Counted from the stretch's first letter, positions 1-8,311 are shown. The stretch is DNA of 64,000 bases from Rossellomorea aquimaris (GCF_020172085.1 NZ_JAIVAT010000007.1:558001-622000), one strand, 5' to 3'. Notes: a model not told the origin generated them from the sequence alone. Numbers and translations are program-made.

Positions 1-21
1 TTTGGGGTTTTTTGATTATGA

Positions 22-147
22 AAAAGAAACACATTGACCCATCCGGTGAAAACGGAGATGAAGGTTGAATTTCGCTTATATGGTGATGAGGTGAGTCTGG
101 AGGATAGTAGGATTCCCTATTCAGCAATCCCTATTATCATGGAATAA
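22..147 (+). pseudogene. possible degraded 3' end of a gene
   Basis: An open stretch without a start codon ends at a stop at 145-147 and encodes a protein-like tail with FRLYGDEVSLED. Just upstream, another frame gives GFFDYEKETH before a stop, so a single frame change could join the two pieces. No family was recognised. It may be the remnant or frameshifted end of a gene lying left of the window; random open sequence is also possible. Confidence 0.2.
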
Positions 148-502
148 GTTATTACAATGACCGGGGGCTGTCTCGCATTGTATTGGCAAGAATGATGTAT
201 ATAAGTACATTAGCAGGTAAAATGAGAAATATTAACCTTACGCCAAAAGAAGAAATATCGAAAAATTCCGCTATACCTCCGCAAACCCCACTTATTGGTT
301 TTTCAATTCGTTTCGCCTTCCTTCACACATATATTTAGACGGCATTCCATTGTTTCGATTAATCTACTAACCTGCTCAAAATGAACGGATTGTTGATTAA
401 ATTATTTCAGATTTACCATTATTAAACAATGTGTTTTGCTGTTATTTTTGCAATTTGACAGACTGGAAGTGTAAGAAATCCATTACGAACAGAAGGGTGA
501 TT
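148..502. other. AT-rich intergenic stretch
   Basis: About 350 bases without a convincing gene. A small stem TACAATG/CATTGTA lies at 155-183. No promoter or operator could be named with confidence, although the promoter of the small membrane gene at 503 must lie here. Confidence 0.4.
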
Positions 503-721
503 ATGATGGAAAAACAAAAAGAAAACCTAACCTTCCTCGGATACTTTCTCATATTCCCACTCCTTCTAATCACGAGCCTTTTATTATGGAGATTTGTCAT
601 ACAAGGAAATGGCCTATGGTCCGTGTTAACAGACGCCTTGTCGATTATAGGAATCTATTATATCCTCACAAGTGTGATTTTTCGTTTTCTTATAAGGAAA
701 CGAGTGAGGATTGAAAGATAA
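503..721 (+). CDS. small two-helix membrane protein
   Basis: A 72-residue protein of unknown function. It has a short charged N-terminus (MMEKQKENL), two hydrophobic segments at about residues 11-33 and 43-65, and a basic C-terminal tail (RKRVRIER), so it is probably an inner-membrane protein. The start at 503 (or 506) is chosen because AGAAGGGTG lies just upstream; a longer reading frame back to 431 has no ribosome binding site. The gene ends directly at a strong bidirectional terminator. No family was recognised. Confidence 0.55.
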   Translation: MMEKQKENLTFLGYFLIFPLLLITSLLLWRFVIQGNGLWSVLTDALSIIGIYYILTSVIFRFLIRKRVRIER

Positions 722-723
722 TA

Positions 724-771
724 GGAAATGAGAAAGGACCTCCTAACATTGGGAGGTCCTTTCTCATTTCC
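724..771. terminator. bidirectional intrinsic terminator
   Basis: A perfect 20-bp stem (724-743 with 752-771) and an 8-base loop lie between two convergent genes. It presumably ends both transcripts. Confidence 0.75.
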
Positions 772-779
772 AATCTCAC

Positions 780-953
780 CTACGAAGCACGAGAACCGTC
801 CCTGTGCTTCCAAAATAAATATGCATCCACAAATCCAATGATTGCAACAAAAGAGTAACCAAGTGTATTCTCCCAATCATTGCTTTTCGTTGCAATATAA
901 GCAAAAAGTAAGCCAACCGTTACTAGAATGGAACAAATAATTTTAATCCTCAT
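780..953 (-). CDS. small two-helix membrane protein with repeat-derived tail
   Basis: A 57-residue protein starting MRIKIICS, with hydrophobic stretches at about residues 4-20 and 31-47. Its function is unknown. The last residues, WKHRDGSRAS, are encoded by a copy of the 27-bp GAAGCA..GGGACGGTTC..GCTTC repeat (784-810), so the natural C-terminus was probably near the tryptophan and the tail is repeat-derived. The start was moved inward from 998 because the upstream extension overlaps the neighbouring gene's end and is not protein-like. It lies downstream of, and in the same direction as, the gene at 985-1422. Confidence 0.5.
   Translation of the reverse strand: MRIKIICSILVTVGLLFAYIATKSNDWENTLGYSFVAIIGFVDAYLFWKHRDGSRAS
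784..810. repeat. GAAGCA/GCTTC gene-end repeat, copy 1
   Basis: A 27-bp inverted repeat of the type GAAGCAnGGGGACGGTTCTGCTGCTTC, here on the minus strand and inside the 3' end of the small membrane gene. Further copies occur at 3648, 6863, 9307, 9733, 14781, 14824, 18124 and 37357. Confidence 0.7.
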
Positions 954-984
954 ACTGACACTCCCATAATAAATCTCACCGCAT

Positions 985-1422
985 CTATCGTCTATCAAAA
1001 AAGTCTTTCGCTAGCTTATCATTAGGATCTAACATCAGGATCTCTTTTGCCGTCTCATACGCTTCCTCTTCGTCTACCACTTGATCTGGTATCATATGCA
1101 GAAATAAGAGATTGGAAAGGTAGCCAACCTCCAGTCGATTGGTCAATTCCACACAACGCCTAGCATGATAGAGGGCGGCATAATAGGCACCATCCAGGTA
1201 GCTTAGTGGATTTACCATCAATCGAAAAGCCATTTCATGTAACTGTACGGTCTCATTTTCAACTAGTAAACTCATGATGAAGGAATAGTTCGCTATGCTT
1301 GAATCCTGGAAGGCAATATCCATTAGTTCTTCATCAAGCTCTGAATAAGAAAGTTCTTTTGTCTTTATTTTGGCTTGTTCAAAATGTCCTTTTAATATGT
1401 AGTCATTCAGTTCTTTGGTCAT
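985..1422 (-). CDS. helical protein of unknown function, TPR-like
   Basis: A 145-residue soluble protein predicted to be all-helical. The C-terminal half (ALYHARRCVELTNRLEVGY, then EEAYETAKEILMLDPNDKLAKDFF) has the spacing and residues of tetratricopeptide-like helix pairs. Small proteins of this look occur widely in Bacillus as unassigned or immunity-like proteins; that is a resemblance, not a domain call. The ATG is preceded by GGGTGGGT about 10 bases upstream. The small membrane gene at 780 follows in the same direction. It is not obviously connected to the divergent two-component system at 1608. Confidence 0.6.
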   Translation of the reverse strand: MTKELNDYILKGHFEQAKIKTKELSYSELDEELMDIAFQDSSIANYSFIMSLLVENETVQLHEMAFRLMVNPLSYLDGAYYAALYHARRCVELTNRLEVGYLSNLLFLHMIPDQVVDEEEAYETAKEILMLDPNDKLAKDFFDRR

Positions 1423-1510
1423 GATTCTTTACCCACCCGTTATAACGATTTTATTGGAATTGGTCAGTCTGACCTTTAACTCATTCATTGTACACAATTT
1501 ATGTAACGCC

Positions 1511-1574
1511 AACCTTAAGGCAACCTTAAATTAACGATAAATCTCAAAAATCGTCGCACCTTTCATGGTAAAAT
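1511..1574 (+). promoter_or_regulatory. 11-bp direct repeats and -10 box before the first two-component operon
   Basis: AACCTTAAGGC (1511-1521) is followed directly by AACCTTAAATT (1522-1532), two head-to-tail copies with an 11-bp period, the usual layout for OmpR-family response regulators. A TAAAAT -10-like hexamer lies at 1569-1574. Autoregulation by the downstream regulator is inferred. Confidence 0.45.
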
Positions 1575-1607
1575 AGGATTAGAATTTAGAAGACTGGGAG
1601 TAAGCGT

Positions 1608-2303
1608 ATGTCAGAGTTAATATATATTGCAGAAGATGATGTGGAAATTAACGAATTGATCACCCTCCATTTGCGGAATGAGGGGTATCGGGTAGAGCAG
1701 GCTTATGATGGAGAAGACGTGCTGATGAAATGCAGGGAAGAGCGCCCGAGTCTTCTTATCCTGGACTTGATGATGCCGAAGATGGACGGGTTTCAGGTGA
1801 TTAAAGAAGTACGAAAAAGGTGGAAGGTACCGATCATGCTGCTGACAGCGAGGGCAGATGATGCGGATAAGGTCCTTGGGTTTGGACTGGGGGCCGATGA
1901 TTATGTGGTGAAACCTTTCAGTATGGTGGAACTGGTATCTAGAGTGAATGCCCAGATCCGGCGCTATACGGATTACAGTGTGTCGGAACAAGAAGGAATC
2001 ATTCGAAACGGAGCCCTCGAATATGATCCCACCAATCAAACGGTGACGAAGGACGGGGAGCGGCTCTTACTCACACCGAAGGAGACCAAGCTGCTATCGA
2101 TTTTTATGAAAAATGTCAACCGGTTGTATACCAAGGCGCAGCTTTATGAGCTCGTGTGGAACACCGACTATATCGGTGACAGCAATACGATCATGGTCCA
2201 TATCAGCCGGATCAGGGAGCAGGTCGAATCCGATCCTAAATCACCTGTATATATCACGACGGTAAAAGGTCTAGGGTACCGGATGGAGGACCATGAAGAC
2301 TAA
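1608..2303 (+). CDS. OmpR/PhoB-family response regulator
   Basis: A 231-residue two-component response regulator. The receiver domain (about residues 1-120) has the acidic pair EDD near the start, the phosphoacceptor D53 in LLILDLMMPKMDG, T at LLTARAD and K in VVKPFS. The C-terminal winged-helix DNA-binding domain (about 130-229) contains LTPKETKLLSIF and ends VYITTVKGLGYRM. GGGAG lies 9 bases before the ATG. It overlaps the sensor kinase gene by 11 bases and is presumably translated in coupling with it. The family is close to VanR/YrkP-type regulators, but no adjacent target gene identifies the stimulus. Confidence 0.9.
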   Translation: MSELIYIAEDDVEINELITLHLRNEGYRVEQAYDGEDVLMKCREERPSLLILDLMMPKMDGFQVIKEVRKRWKVPIMLLTARADDADKVLGFGLGADDYVVKPFSMVELVSRVNAQIRRYTDYSVSEQEGIIRNGALEYDPTNQTVTKDGERLLLTPKETKLLSIFMKNVNRLYTKAQLYELVWNTDYIGDSNTIMVHISRIREQVESDPKSPVYITTVKGLGYRMEDHED

Positions 2304-3681
2304 TCCGATTCTCCTTAAGAAGTCCGTATCCATTAGCAGACAGTTCTTTATCAACTATGCCTTATTGTTCATCATCCTGCTCGGAGTAGGGACGATCACC
2401 CTCTTGGCGAACTACGTGTACGTGGAGACCGTCTATGAGGACCTGGATCAGGATTTCCTGGAAGGGATGTACAAAGACGCGAAAAAATCTGGGTTAAAAG
2501 CAGCCTTCAAGGAAAATGAGCTGCCGGATTATGCGTATCTTGAAATCGTCAGTACCGATTATAAAGTAATCGACCAATTCAACAGTCCCCACAAGGTAGG
2601 GTTTAGCTATGGGTTGAATGCATTTCTTAAGCATACTGACACGTACGATACCGATTTATTTATACCTGAAAAAGGGGAAGAGTATCTATTGCTCTATTTT
2701 CCCGCAGATGATTTTATCCAATTAGACGATGTGTTCTTCTTCACGATCCTCTTCTTCATGGTGTGCCTGATGGCCATCCTGTATTGGTATGTGAAGAGAA
2801 CCTCTGTCCAGCTCATTCAGCCGATTCAAAAGCTCCTAAAGGGGATCGACTCGATTTCATCAGGGAATTATGGAGAGAAAATCGTGTTCGAGGCGAATCA
2901 GGAATTGAATGAGCTCAGAAGCAAGGTGAACCAAATGGCACAGACGATTGGCACGGAAATCGCCTTGAAGGAAAGGTCCGAACAGTTGAGGAAGCAGCTC
3001 ATTCTGGACATTTCCCATGATCTGAAAACGCCACTGACCAATATACAAGGCTACGCTGAAACGTTAAATAGCTTCAAGCATCTAAGTCAAGCAAATCAGC
3101 AGAAATATACAGACATTATTGTATCAAACAGCAAGAGAGCCAACCGGCTCATTCATGACCTGTTCGACCTGTCTCATCTGGATATGGAGCATGACGCCGT
3201 TTCTCCTGAAGTGCAAGATATGGCCGAATGGCTCCGAACTCTGCTGTCTTCGTTTGTGGAAGAGTTCGAGGAAAAAGGGTTGGAGTATGAATTGGATATC
3301 ACCGAATCTCCTTTGATGGTGAGGTTTGATCCTTTAAAGCTTGAGAGGGCGATTACGAACATTCTTCAAAACGGGATGGCGTACAGTGATGGCTACCTGT
3401 TCATTTCACTACAGCCGAAACAGGATCAGGCCGTGATGATCATTGAAGATCGGGGAAGTGGAATCCCCGTTGACTACCAGGAAAAGATATTCGAACCATT
3501 CGTGCGGATGGATGAATCCCGAAATGGTGAGACCGGAGGAACGGGACTCGGGCTCGCGATTGCCAAGAAAATCATCGAGCAAAATGGTGGATCGATTGAG
3601 TTGGATGAGTGGTATGATGCCGGTTGCCGGTTTGTGGTGACGTTTGGGAAGCATGGGGACGGTTCTCCTGCTTCGCGTTGA
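2293..3681 (+). CDS. membrane sensor histidine kinase
   Basis: A 462-residue kinase with a transmembrane helix at about 19-42, an extracellular domain to about 147, a second helix at about 148-167, a HAMP linker (about 168-225), the phosphoacceptor H242 in ILDISHDLKTPLTN, and an ATPase domain with N (ILQNGMAYS), G1 (EDRGSGIP) and G2 (GGTGLGLAI) boxes. It is the partner of the regulator that overlaps its start by 11 bases. The last residues, GKHGDGSPASR, are encoded by a copy of the gene-end repeat (3648-3674), so the C-terminus has been rewritten by repeat sequence. Confidence 0.9.
   Translation: MKTNPILLKKSVSISRQFFINYALLFIILLGVGTITLLANYVYVETVYEDLDQDFLEGMYKDAKKSGLKAAFKENELPDYAYLEIVSTDYKVIDQFNSPHKVGFSYGLNAFLKHTDTYDTDLFIPEKGEEYLLLYFPADDFIQLDDVFFFTILFFMVCLMAILYWYVKRTSVQLIQPIQKLLKGIDSISSGNYGEKIVFEANQELNELRSKVNQMAQTIGTEIALKERSEQLRKQLILDISHDLKTPLTNIQGYAETLNSFKHLSQANQQKYTDIIVSNSKRANRLIHDLFDLSHLDMEHDAVSPEVQDMAEWLRTLLSSFVEEFEEKGLEYELDITESPLMVRFDPLKLERAITNILQNGMAYSDGYLFISLQPKQDQAVMIIEDRGSGIPVDYQEKIFEPFVRMDESRNGETGGTGLGLAIAKKIIEQNGGSIELDEWYDAGCRFVVTFGKHGDGSPASR
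3648..3674. repeat. GAAGCA/GCTTC gene-end repeat, copy 2
   Basis: The sequence GAAGCATGGGGACGGTTC followed by TCCTGCTTC lies inside the last codons of the histidine kinase, in frame, and supplies its final residues. Confidence 0.75.
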
Positions 3682-3689
3682 GAATAAAG

Positions 3690-3720
3690 GAAGCACAGGA
3701 AACGTTCCTGTGCTTCTTTT
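3690..3720. terminator. intrinsic terminator
   Basis: GAAGCACAGGAA (3690-3701) pairs with TTCCTGTGCTTC (3705-3716) and is followed by TTTT. It lies between the convergent kinase and STAS genes and may itself derive from the gene-end repeat. Confidence 0.7.
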
Positions 3721-4568
3721 TATATGGAGCCGAGGGACCTGTCCCCTTGGCTTAGAAATTTCTCCAGGGCGATATGGAGACTGGAGGTGACGGGAATTCT
3801 TGAACTATTGATTCCGAGATGGGTCATAGTCTGGGCGATTTCGGGTCTGATTCCGGATAGGATGGTTTTGATTCCGATCAGGGATAAGGCATCCACAACC
3901 TTGAAGATGCGGTCGGCTACCATCGTATCAATAATCGGAACACCGGATAGGTCAATCACCATGTACTCTACTGATAATGCGCTCCCTTTAGAGAGGGCTT
4001 TATCCATCAGTTCTTGAGCTCTTTCGGTGTCAATGTCCCCGATCAACGGGAGGATACCGACTACATCGGTTATTTTAATCACCGGGATCGATAGTTCTAA
4101 TGCTGTCGCTTCGGCAGCATTGATCCGTGTATAAAATCTTCTTGTATACGACATGCTCAGCCAGTGGACGGCCCTGTCCACCACGGCATCAAAATCTGAA
4201 ATCATGTCATAAAATTGATCAATGGACAAATGGAGATTAGACGCTTCTTCTTTAATAATATTCCCGATTAAATTTCGGTAATCTCTCACCTCGTCCAGAG
4301 CAATCTCCAATGGAAGATTGAAATTAACAAGTGTATCGACGGCTTCCGATCCCCACTCTTGTAAATGTTCGAAGGCCGGGTCTAAGCCACTTTCAATCGA
4401 TTTCGCATAAATCTCAATAATATCCTCACGCCAACTATGAAGCCTCGATTCTATGTTATTAAGTTGGCTAACTCTCAAGTTGTCTTTTTGAACGATAAGT
4501 TCTTGCTTTTGACTCATTACTTTATCACAGATGGCTTTTTTGTATTTTAATTTCACTTGATCGATCAT
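3720..4568 (-). CDS. RsbR-family stressosome STAS protein
   Basis: A 282-residue protein with an N-terminal helical sensor-type domain (about 1-155) and a C-terminal STAS domain (about 160-275) containing VIDLSGVPIIDTMVADRI, in which the threonine of IDT corresponds to a conserved phosphorylated position of RsbR proteins. Proteins of this family assemble with RsbS into stressosomes and, through RsbT, control SigmaB. The N-terminus is the short helical type (as in RsbRD) rather than a globin fold. The gene stands alone and its stop codon overlaps the T-run of the upstream terminator. GGAGAG lies about 8-10 bases before the ATG. Confidence 0.85.
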   Translation of the reverse strand: MIDQVKLKYKKAICDKVMSQKQELIVQKDNLRVSQLNNIESRLHSWREDIIEIYAKSIESGLDPAFEHLQEWGSEAVDTLVNFNLPLEIALDEVRDYRNLIGNIIKEEASNLHLSIDQFYDMISDFDAVVDRAVHWLSMSYTRRFYTRINAAEATALELSIPVIKITDVVGILPLIGDIDTERAQELMDKALSKGSALSVEYMVIDLSGVPIIDTMVADRIFKVVDALSLIGIKTILSGIRPEIAQTMTHLGINSSRIPVTSSLHIALEKFLSQGDRSLGSI

Positions 4569-4802
4569 GTACTCAAGATCTCTCCTTTTACTGTGGTTTC
4601 CAATTATATTTTAACATAAAGAAGAGTGAGGGATAGAGAGGGAAAGGTTGGGCTGAGTCAGGGGTGAGCCAAGGGGACAGGTACAGGGGCTTTTATGTCG
4701 ATATGGAAAAGGTACCCAGGTGCTGATCGAGCTCGAGGGGACTCTAGTAAAATAGGGGGAACAATGGGCAATGGCAGTCAAAAACCATTGCCCATCGTTT
4801 CA
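4569..4802. other. intergenic with half repeat and stem-loop
   Basis: It holds a single half of the GGGGACAGGTAC repeat (about 4674-4686) and the stem-loop ATGGGCAATGG (4764-4774)/CCATTGCCCAT (4785-4795), which probably ends the minus-strand acetyltransferase transcript although no good T-run follows. Confidence 0.4.
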
Positions 4803-5267
4803 TCAAGATGACACGATGTTCTTTTTTCTCATCCATATCCATCTACTATTAAAAGACGATCGTAGACTGGGTTCTTCCACAAATCCCACTCCCTTATAGC
4901 ATTGAATCGCCTGTTTATTTAGGGGTTCTATTCTCATATACACCCATTCATATGGATAGTCCTTACACTTTTCAAGAAGTGCTTTTATTAATTGTTTGCC
5001 TAAGCCTTTATTTCGTAAAGAAGGTTCAACCACCAAGTGGGCAAGCTCAAGATCTTCTTCTTCCTCATCCACCCATATCTCGCCATAAGCAACGCTTTTT
5101 GAGTCTTCCTCTAACATATATCCGAATTGATCAGGTTCTTCATACCAGCTATGGAACATATCGGATGAATAGGGTTGCCTTCCGGTGACAAGCAGGCAGT
5201 CCTCCGGATTGTTTAACCATTCTTTAAGGACAGGTTCATCTTCTGGTGTTGCCTTTCGAATGTTCAT
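4803..5267 (-). CDS. GNAT-family N-acetyltransferase
   Basis: A 154-residue single-domain GNAT enzyme that probably transfers acetyl from acetyl-CoA to an amine. The acetyl-CoA binding motif A is clear in LAHLVVEPSLRNKGLGKQLI (R-x-x-G-x-G). It is followed by the usual AIQCYKGVGFVEE stretch near the C-terminus. The substrate cannot be read from sequence. It is a stand-alone gene whose nearest same-strand neighbour (RsbR-like) is separated by 230 bases and a hairpin. Confidence 0.8.
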   Translation of the reverse strand: MNIRKATPEDEPVLKEWLNNPEDCLLVTGRQPYSSDMFHSWYEEPDQFGYMLEEDSKSVAYGEIWVDEEEEDLELAHLVVEPSLRNKGLGKQLIKALLEKCKDYPYEWVYMRIEPLNKQAIQCYKGVGFVEEPSLRSSFNSRWIWMRKKNIVSS

Positions 5268-5489
5268 GATATCTACTCCTACTATTTAAATAGTAAAATG
5301 ATTTCTTCCAAACTAATTATATAACGACATAGGGTCGACGAGACTACCCATATTTTTGGGGGAATGGCGATTCTATTCTATGCCATGAGGTAAAAGGAAG
5401 CAAACGTTTCCTGCAATAATATACTATAAGCCATCGAACGGATTGTTGTACTATGACATCAGAATACATTTCTGAAAGGGGTTATCCTC

Positions 5490-6062
5490 ATGAATATAGC
5501 ATCTTTCCTACTCTATTGTATGATTGTGACATTTACACCCGGGCCCACCAATATCGTCATATTGTCCACCGTACATCGATTTGGAGCTAAAAAGGCCATG
5601 CACTATACGTATGGAGCTACCATCGCCTTCGGTCTATTGCTCGTCATTTCTGCTGTGTTAAACTCTTTACTAATAGAGGTCATACCCAAACTATTAATCG
5701 TTATGCAGATGATCGGAAGTATCTATATGTTCTATCTTGCGTATCAACTATACAAAGCCGACAGTTCAAAAACGGTAGCGCAAACGGGAACTTTTATATC
5801 AGGATTCCTCATGCAATTTTTAAACCCTAAGGTCGTATTATTCACCATGACGGTCATTCCCAGCTTTATTTTGCCTCACTACACGGCTATGCCTGCAGTG
5901 AGCATGGGGGTATTTGCCATCACGTGTATTGGGTTTGCCGCATTTATCACATGGGTCTTATTCGGTACCATCTTTAAGACGTTTTTACAGCATCATAGTA
6001 AGGTCGTGAATGTCCTGATGGCATTGTTTTTAGCTTATTCTGGCGTCATGATCTGGTTGTAA
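5490..6062 (+). CDS. LysE/RhtB-family amino-acid exporter
   Basis: A 190-residue integral membrane protein with about six hydrophobic segments. The family signature is at the N-terminus (IVTFTPGPTNIVIL, the PGP motif), and FLMQFLNPKVVLFTM is the conserved second-half motif. These proteins export amino acids or their derivatives by proton antiport. AAAGGGG lies 8-10 bases before the ATG. The following gene encodes an AraC regulator whose ribosome binding site begins only a few bases after this stop, so the two form an operon and the regulator probably senses the exported compound. Confidence 0.85.
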   Translation: MNIASFLLYCMIVTFTPGPTNIVILSTVHRFGAKKAMHYTYGATIAFGLLLVISAVLNSLLIEVIPKLLIVMQMIGSIYMFYLAYQLYKADSSKTVAQTGTFISGFLMQFLNPKVVLFTMTVIPSFILPHYTAMPAVSMGVFAITCIGFAAFITWVLFGTIFKTFLQHHSKVVNVLMALFLAYSGVMIWL

Positions 6063-6084
6063 AGTGAACGGAGGGGCGGATGGA

Positions 6085-6861
6085 ATGGAGTCATTCATTT
6101 ATAAAAAATCGGCCGGTGTGACGGCATTATCAGCCAGCTTTACGGATTTCTCATATAAAAACCATGCTCATCAAGAGTATGCGATTGGGGTTACGCTGCG
6201 GGGGATACAGCAGTATAAACTGAATGGAAGTGTACAATTGTCCCATCAAAGCGGGGTGATGCTCTTCAATCCGGAACAGACACATGATGGAAGGGCGCAT
6301 GATGCGAGGGGACTTGATTACATCATGCTCTACATCGATCCTGAGCTACTTCTGGAAGTCAGTGAGAAGAAAGAACCTGTCCTTTTTACAACTCCGATTG
6401 TGTATGACCACAGGCTTGAACAGAGAGTCGTAAACCTCGCTCAAGCCATATTAAGAGAAAAGGACGAAGCATACTGTAGTGAATTACTGCTATCCCTCAC
6501 AGACAGTCTCGTTCCAACCAGTCTTACTACAGAGTATAAGAAAGATAACGCATTTATTCGAAAAGCGAAAGGGATGCTTCACACTAACGTAGAAGGGGTC
6601 CTCTCACTTAACGAAGTATGCAAAGAGCTGGGGCTATCAAACTATCAGTTTATCCGAGCCTTTAAAGCCCACACCGGAATCTCACCCTATCAATACTATC
6701 TGACCTGCAAGGTAGAACGTGCGAAGCAGATCATAGAAAAGAATCGTGACATTTATACAGCCGTCGCTGAATGTGGTTTTGTTGATCTTACTCACTTAAA
6801 CAAACATTTTAAAAGCATCTATGGAATCACTGCATTTGACTATATGTCGCAGATTAATTGA
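6085..6861 (+). CDS. AraC-family transcriptional regulator
   Basis: A 258-residue regulator with an N-terminal cupin-like ligand domain (about residues 8-95, NHAHQEYAIGVTLRG...GVMLFNPEQTHDG) and a C-terminal AraC double helix-turn-helix (about 165-255, VLSLNEVCKELGLSNYQF and VAECGFVDLTHLNKHFK, ending in the P-less TAFDYM form). The start at 6085 is chosen over the GTG at 6064 because GGAGGGG lies 8 bases upstream of this ATG. It is cotranscribed with the LysE exporter gene, a common pairing in Bacillus, and probably controls it. Confidence 0.85.
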   Translation: MESFIYKKSAGVTALSASFTDFSYKNHAHQEYAIGVTLRGIQQYKLNGSVQLSHQSGVMLFNPEQTHDGRAHDARGLDYIMLYIDPELLLEVSEKKEPVLFTTPIVYDHRLEQRVVNLAQAILREKDEAYCSELLLSLTDSLVPTSLTTEYKKDNAFIRKAKGMLHTNVEGVLSLNEVCKELGLSNYQFIRAFKAHTGISPYQYYLTCKVERAKQIIEKNRDIYTAVAECGFVDLTHLNKHFKSIYGITAFDYMSQIN

Positions 6862-6862
6862 G

Positions 6863-6889
6863 GAAGCAAGGGGACGGTTCTGCTGCTTC
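6863..6889. repeat. GAAGCA/GCTTC gene-end repeat, copy 3
   Basis: A copy of the 27-bp repeat immediately after the AraC stop codon, in position to act as a transcript-end hairpin. Confidence 0.7.
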
Positions 6890-7162
6890 GTGGTTCCTAA
6901 ATAAAATAATATAGACAGTTTTTTATGCACTTGATAAAATGAAAATATTCTAACAAATGGAAAAGTAAATTCGATTTAAGGGATCGCAATCCCTCTTTTA
7001 ACTTAGCTGCTAAAGGATGTCTTTAGCAGCATATTTATTCTATCTGAACATTTCAGGTGGTATTGAGTTACACGCTACTATGCAAAAAAGGAAACGTAAC
7101 AAGAGCGGCTATTGAAAAGCTAGCCTAAACCAAAACATGCGAACGTTGAAAGGACGAGAGAG
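6890..7162. other. intergenic with stem-loop and possible gene remnant
   Basis: A stem GCTGCTAAAG (7006-7015)/CTTTAGCAGC (7021-7030) is terminator-like with a short AT-rich tail. At about 7075-7130 one frame reads LLCKKGNVTRAAIEKLA before a stop, which looks like a short leftover of a gene end, but it has no start. Confidence 0.35.
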
Positions 7163-8044
7163 ATGGTAGAAATCAAGAGATTGAAAGAATGTACGTTAGA
7201 TGAAGCAGTACATGCTTGGAACACAGGGTTTGAGGGCTATTATTTCAATATGACCATGAATACAGACGCGTTTGCCGCACGATTAGTTAACGAAGGCTTA
7301 TCAACGGAGCACTCGATTGTAGCTTTTATGGACAATGTGCCCGTGGGACTGGTTTTGAGCGGAATGCGAGAAGTGAATGGGAAGAAAATCGCTTGGAACG
7401 GTGGAACCGGCGTTGCGACTTCATTCAGAAGACATGGTATCGGAAAAGCATTAATCGAAAAATCACTAGAGATCTATAAGGAAGAGGCAGTGGACATCGC
7501 AACACTGGAGGCCGTTCTGGAAAATGGGAATGCCATTGCTCTTTATGAACAATACGGCTATAGAACCATCGATCAACTTGAATATTTAGAGCTTAAAGGA
7601 AGTCTTTCTACCTCTCCTATTCCTCCATCACCGAATGTATATACCTTGAAAGATCCTGTTTATCTTCATGAGTTAGACCAATTATCGTTTTATAAAGGGA
7701 TGAACCCATGGCAGACTCATTGGAAAAATCTAAAAGGAAGTCAGGCATTGATTGCTCTTGATGAGGAAGGAAAAGCGATTGGATATGCCAACTTCCGAAA
7801 GGCATTTTCTTCAGAGGGTGCACATAGTCATACCATCGTGTATCAATGTGAAGCGGCCCCAGAACAAAAGGATGCAGAGGCCATAATCACGTTCATGCTG
7901 GCTGACATTTTCGGTGATTTTTCAGAGGATATTACGAGACTTGTCCCAAATTCACCGGTCAGTGCAGATTCGTATGCAGTATGTAAGAGCTTAGGGTTTC
8001 AAGCTACCATAAAGCAGGTATTTATGATGAAGGATATTTCCTAG
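7163..8044 (+). CDS. tandem-GNAT acetyltransferase
   Basis: A 293-residue protein with two GNAT-type halves. The N-terminal domain (about 1-140) carries the acetyl-CoA motif GGTGVATSFRRHGIGKALIEKSL followed by NAIALYEQYGY. The C-terminal half (about 155-290) has the fold pattern but a weaker motif, as in many two-domain GNATs where one half is inactive. The substrate is unknown. AAAGGACGAG precedes the ATG. The gene stands alone between hairpins. Confidence 0.8.
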   Translation: MVEIKRLKECTLDEAVHAWNTGFEGYYFNMTMNTDAFAARLVNEGLSTEHSIVAFMDNVPVGLVLSGMREVNGKKIAWNGGTGVATSFRRHGIGKALIEKSLEIYKEEAVDIATLEAVLENGNAIALYEQYGYRTIDQLEYLELKGSLSTSPIPPSPNVYTLKDPVYLHELDQLSFYKGMNPWQTHWKNLKGSQALIALDEEGKAIGYANFRKAFSSEGAHSHTIVYQCEAAPEQKDAEAIITFMLADIFGDFSEDITRLVPNSPVSADSYAVCKSLGFQATIKQVFMMKDIS

Positions 8045-8176
8045 AGTTTATGAAGGGGGACTGTATATTTACAACTGAGGTCGAGATGTACAGTGACAAA
8101 TCCGAACCGTCCCTCTTCCCTTGACATTCAAACAAAAGTTTATTATCGTAATAAAAAACATCATACGTTTCTCACA

Positions 8177-8241
8177 TTCGTATAACTCCAACAATATGGG
8201 TTGGGGGTCTCTACCAGGAACCAAAAAATCCTGATTACGAA
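8177..8241 (+). ncRNA. adenine-type purine riboswitch aptamer
   Basis: The RNA folds as a purine aptamer: P1 TTCGTA (8177-8182)/TACGAA (8236-8241), J1/2 TAAC, P2 CCAAC..GTTGG with loop AATATGG, the conserved J2/3 GTCTCTACC (8208-8216 region), P3 AGGA/TCCT with loop CCAAAAA, then GATTACG. The base that pairs with the ligand is U (8235) in GA-U-UACG, where guanine riboswitches have C, so adenine is the expected ligand. It lies directly upstream of adenosine deaminase, as in the Vibrio add riboswitch. Confidence 0.9.
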
Positions 8242-8286
8242 GAAGGTACTGTTATTTGTATTTTCTTCGTAATCAGGATTTTTTTT
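8224..8286 (+). terminator. riboswitch-controlled terminator
   Basis: A 21-bp stem, 8224-8244 with 8263-8283, followed by T residues. Its 5' arm contains the 3' strands of aptamer P3 and P1 (8229-8241), so aptamer folding and terminator folding exclude each other. Adenine binding should therefore prevent termination and switch adenosine deaminase on. Confidence 0.85.
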
Positions 8287-8311
8287 ATAGAGAAATTGAG
8301 GAGGTCCAACG

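Noticed and set aside
5340..5489. Riboswitch before the LysE exporter gene
   Set aside because: No conserved aptamer features (lysine, glycine or guanidine types) could be traced in the 150 bases upstream.
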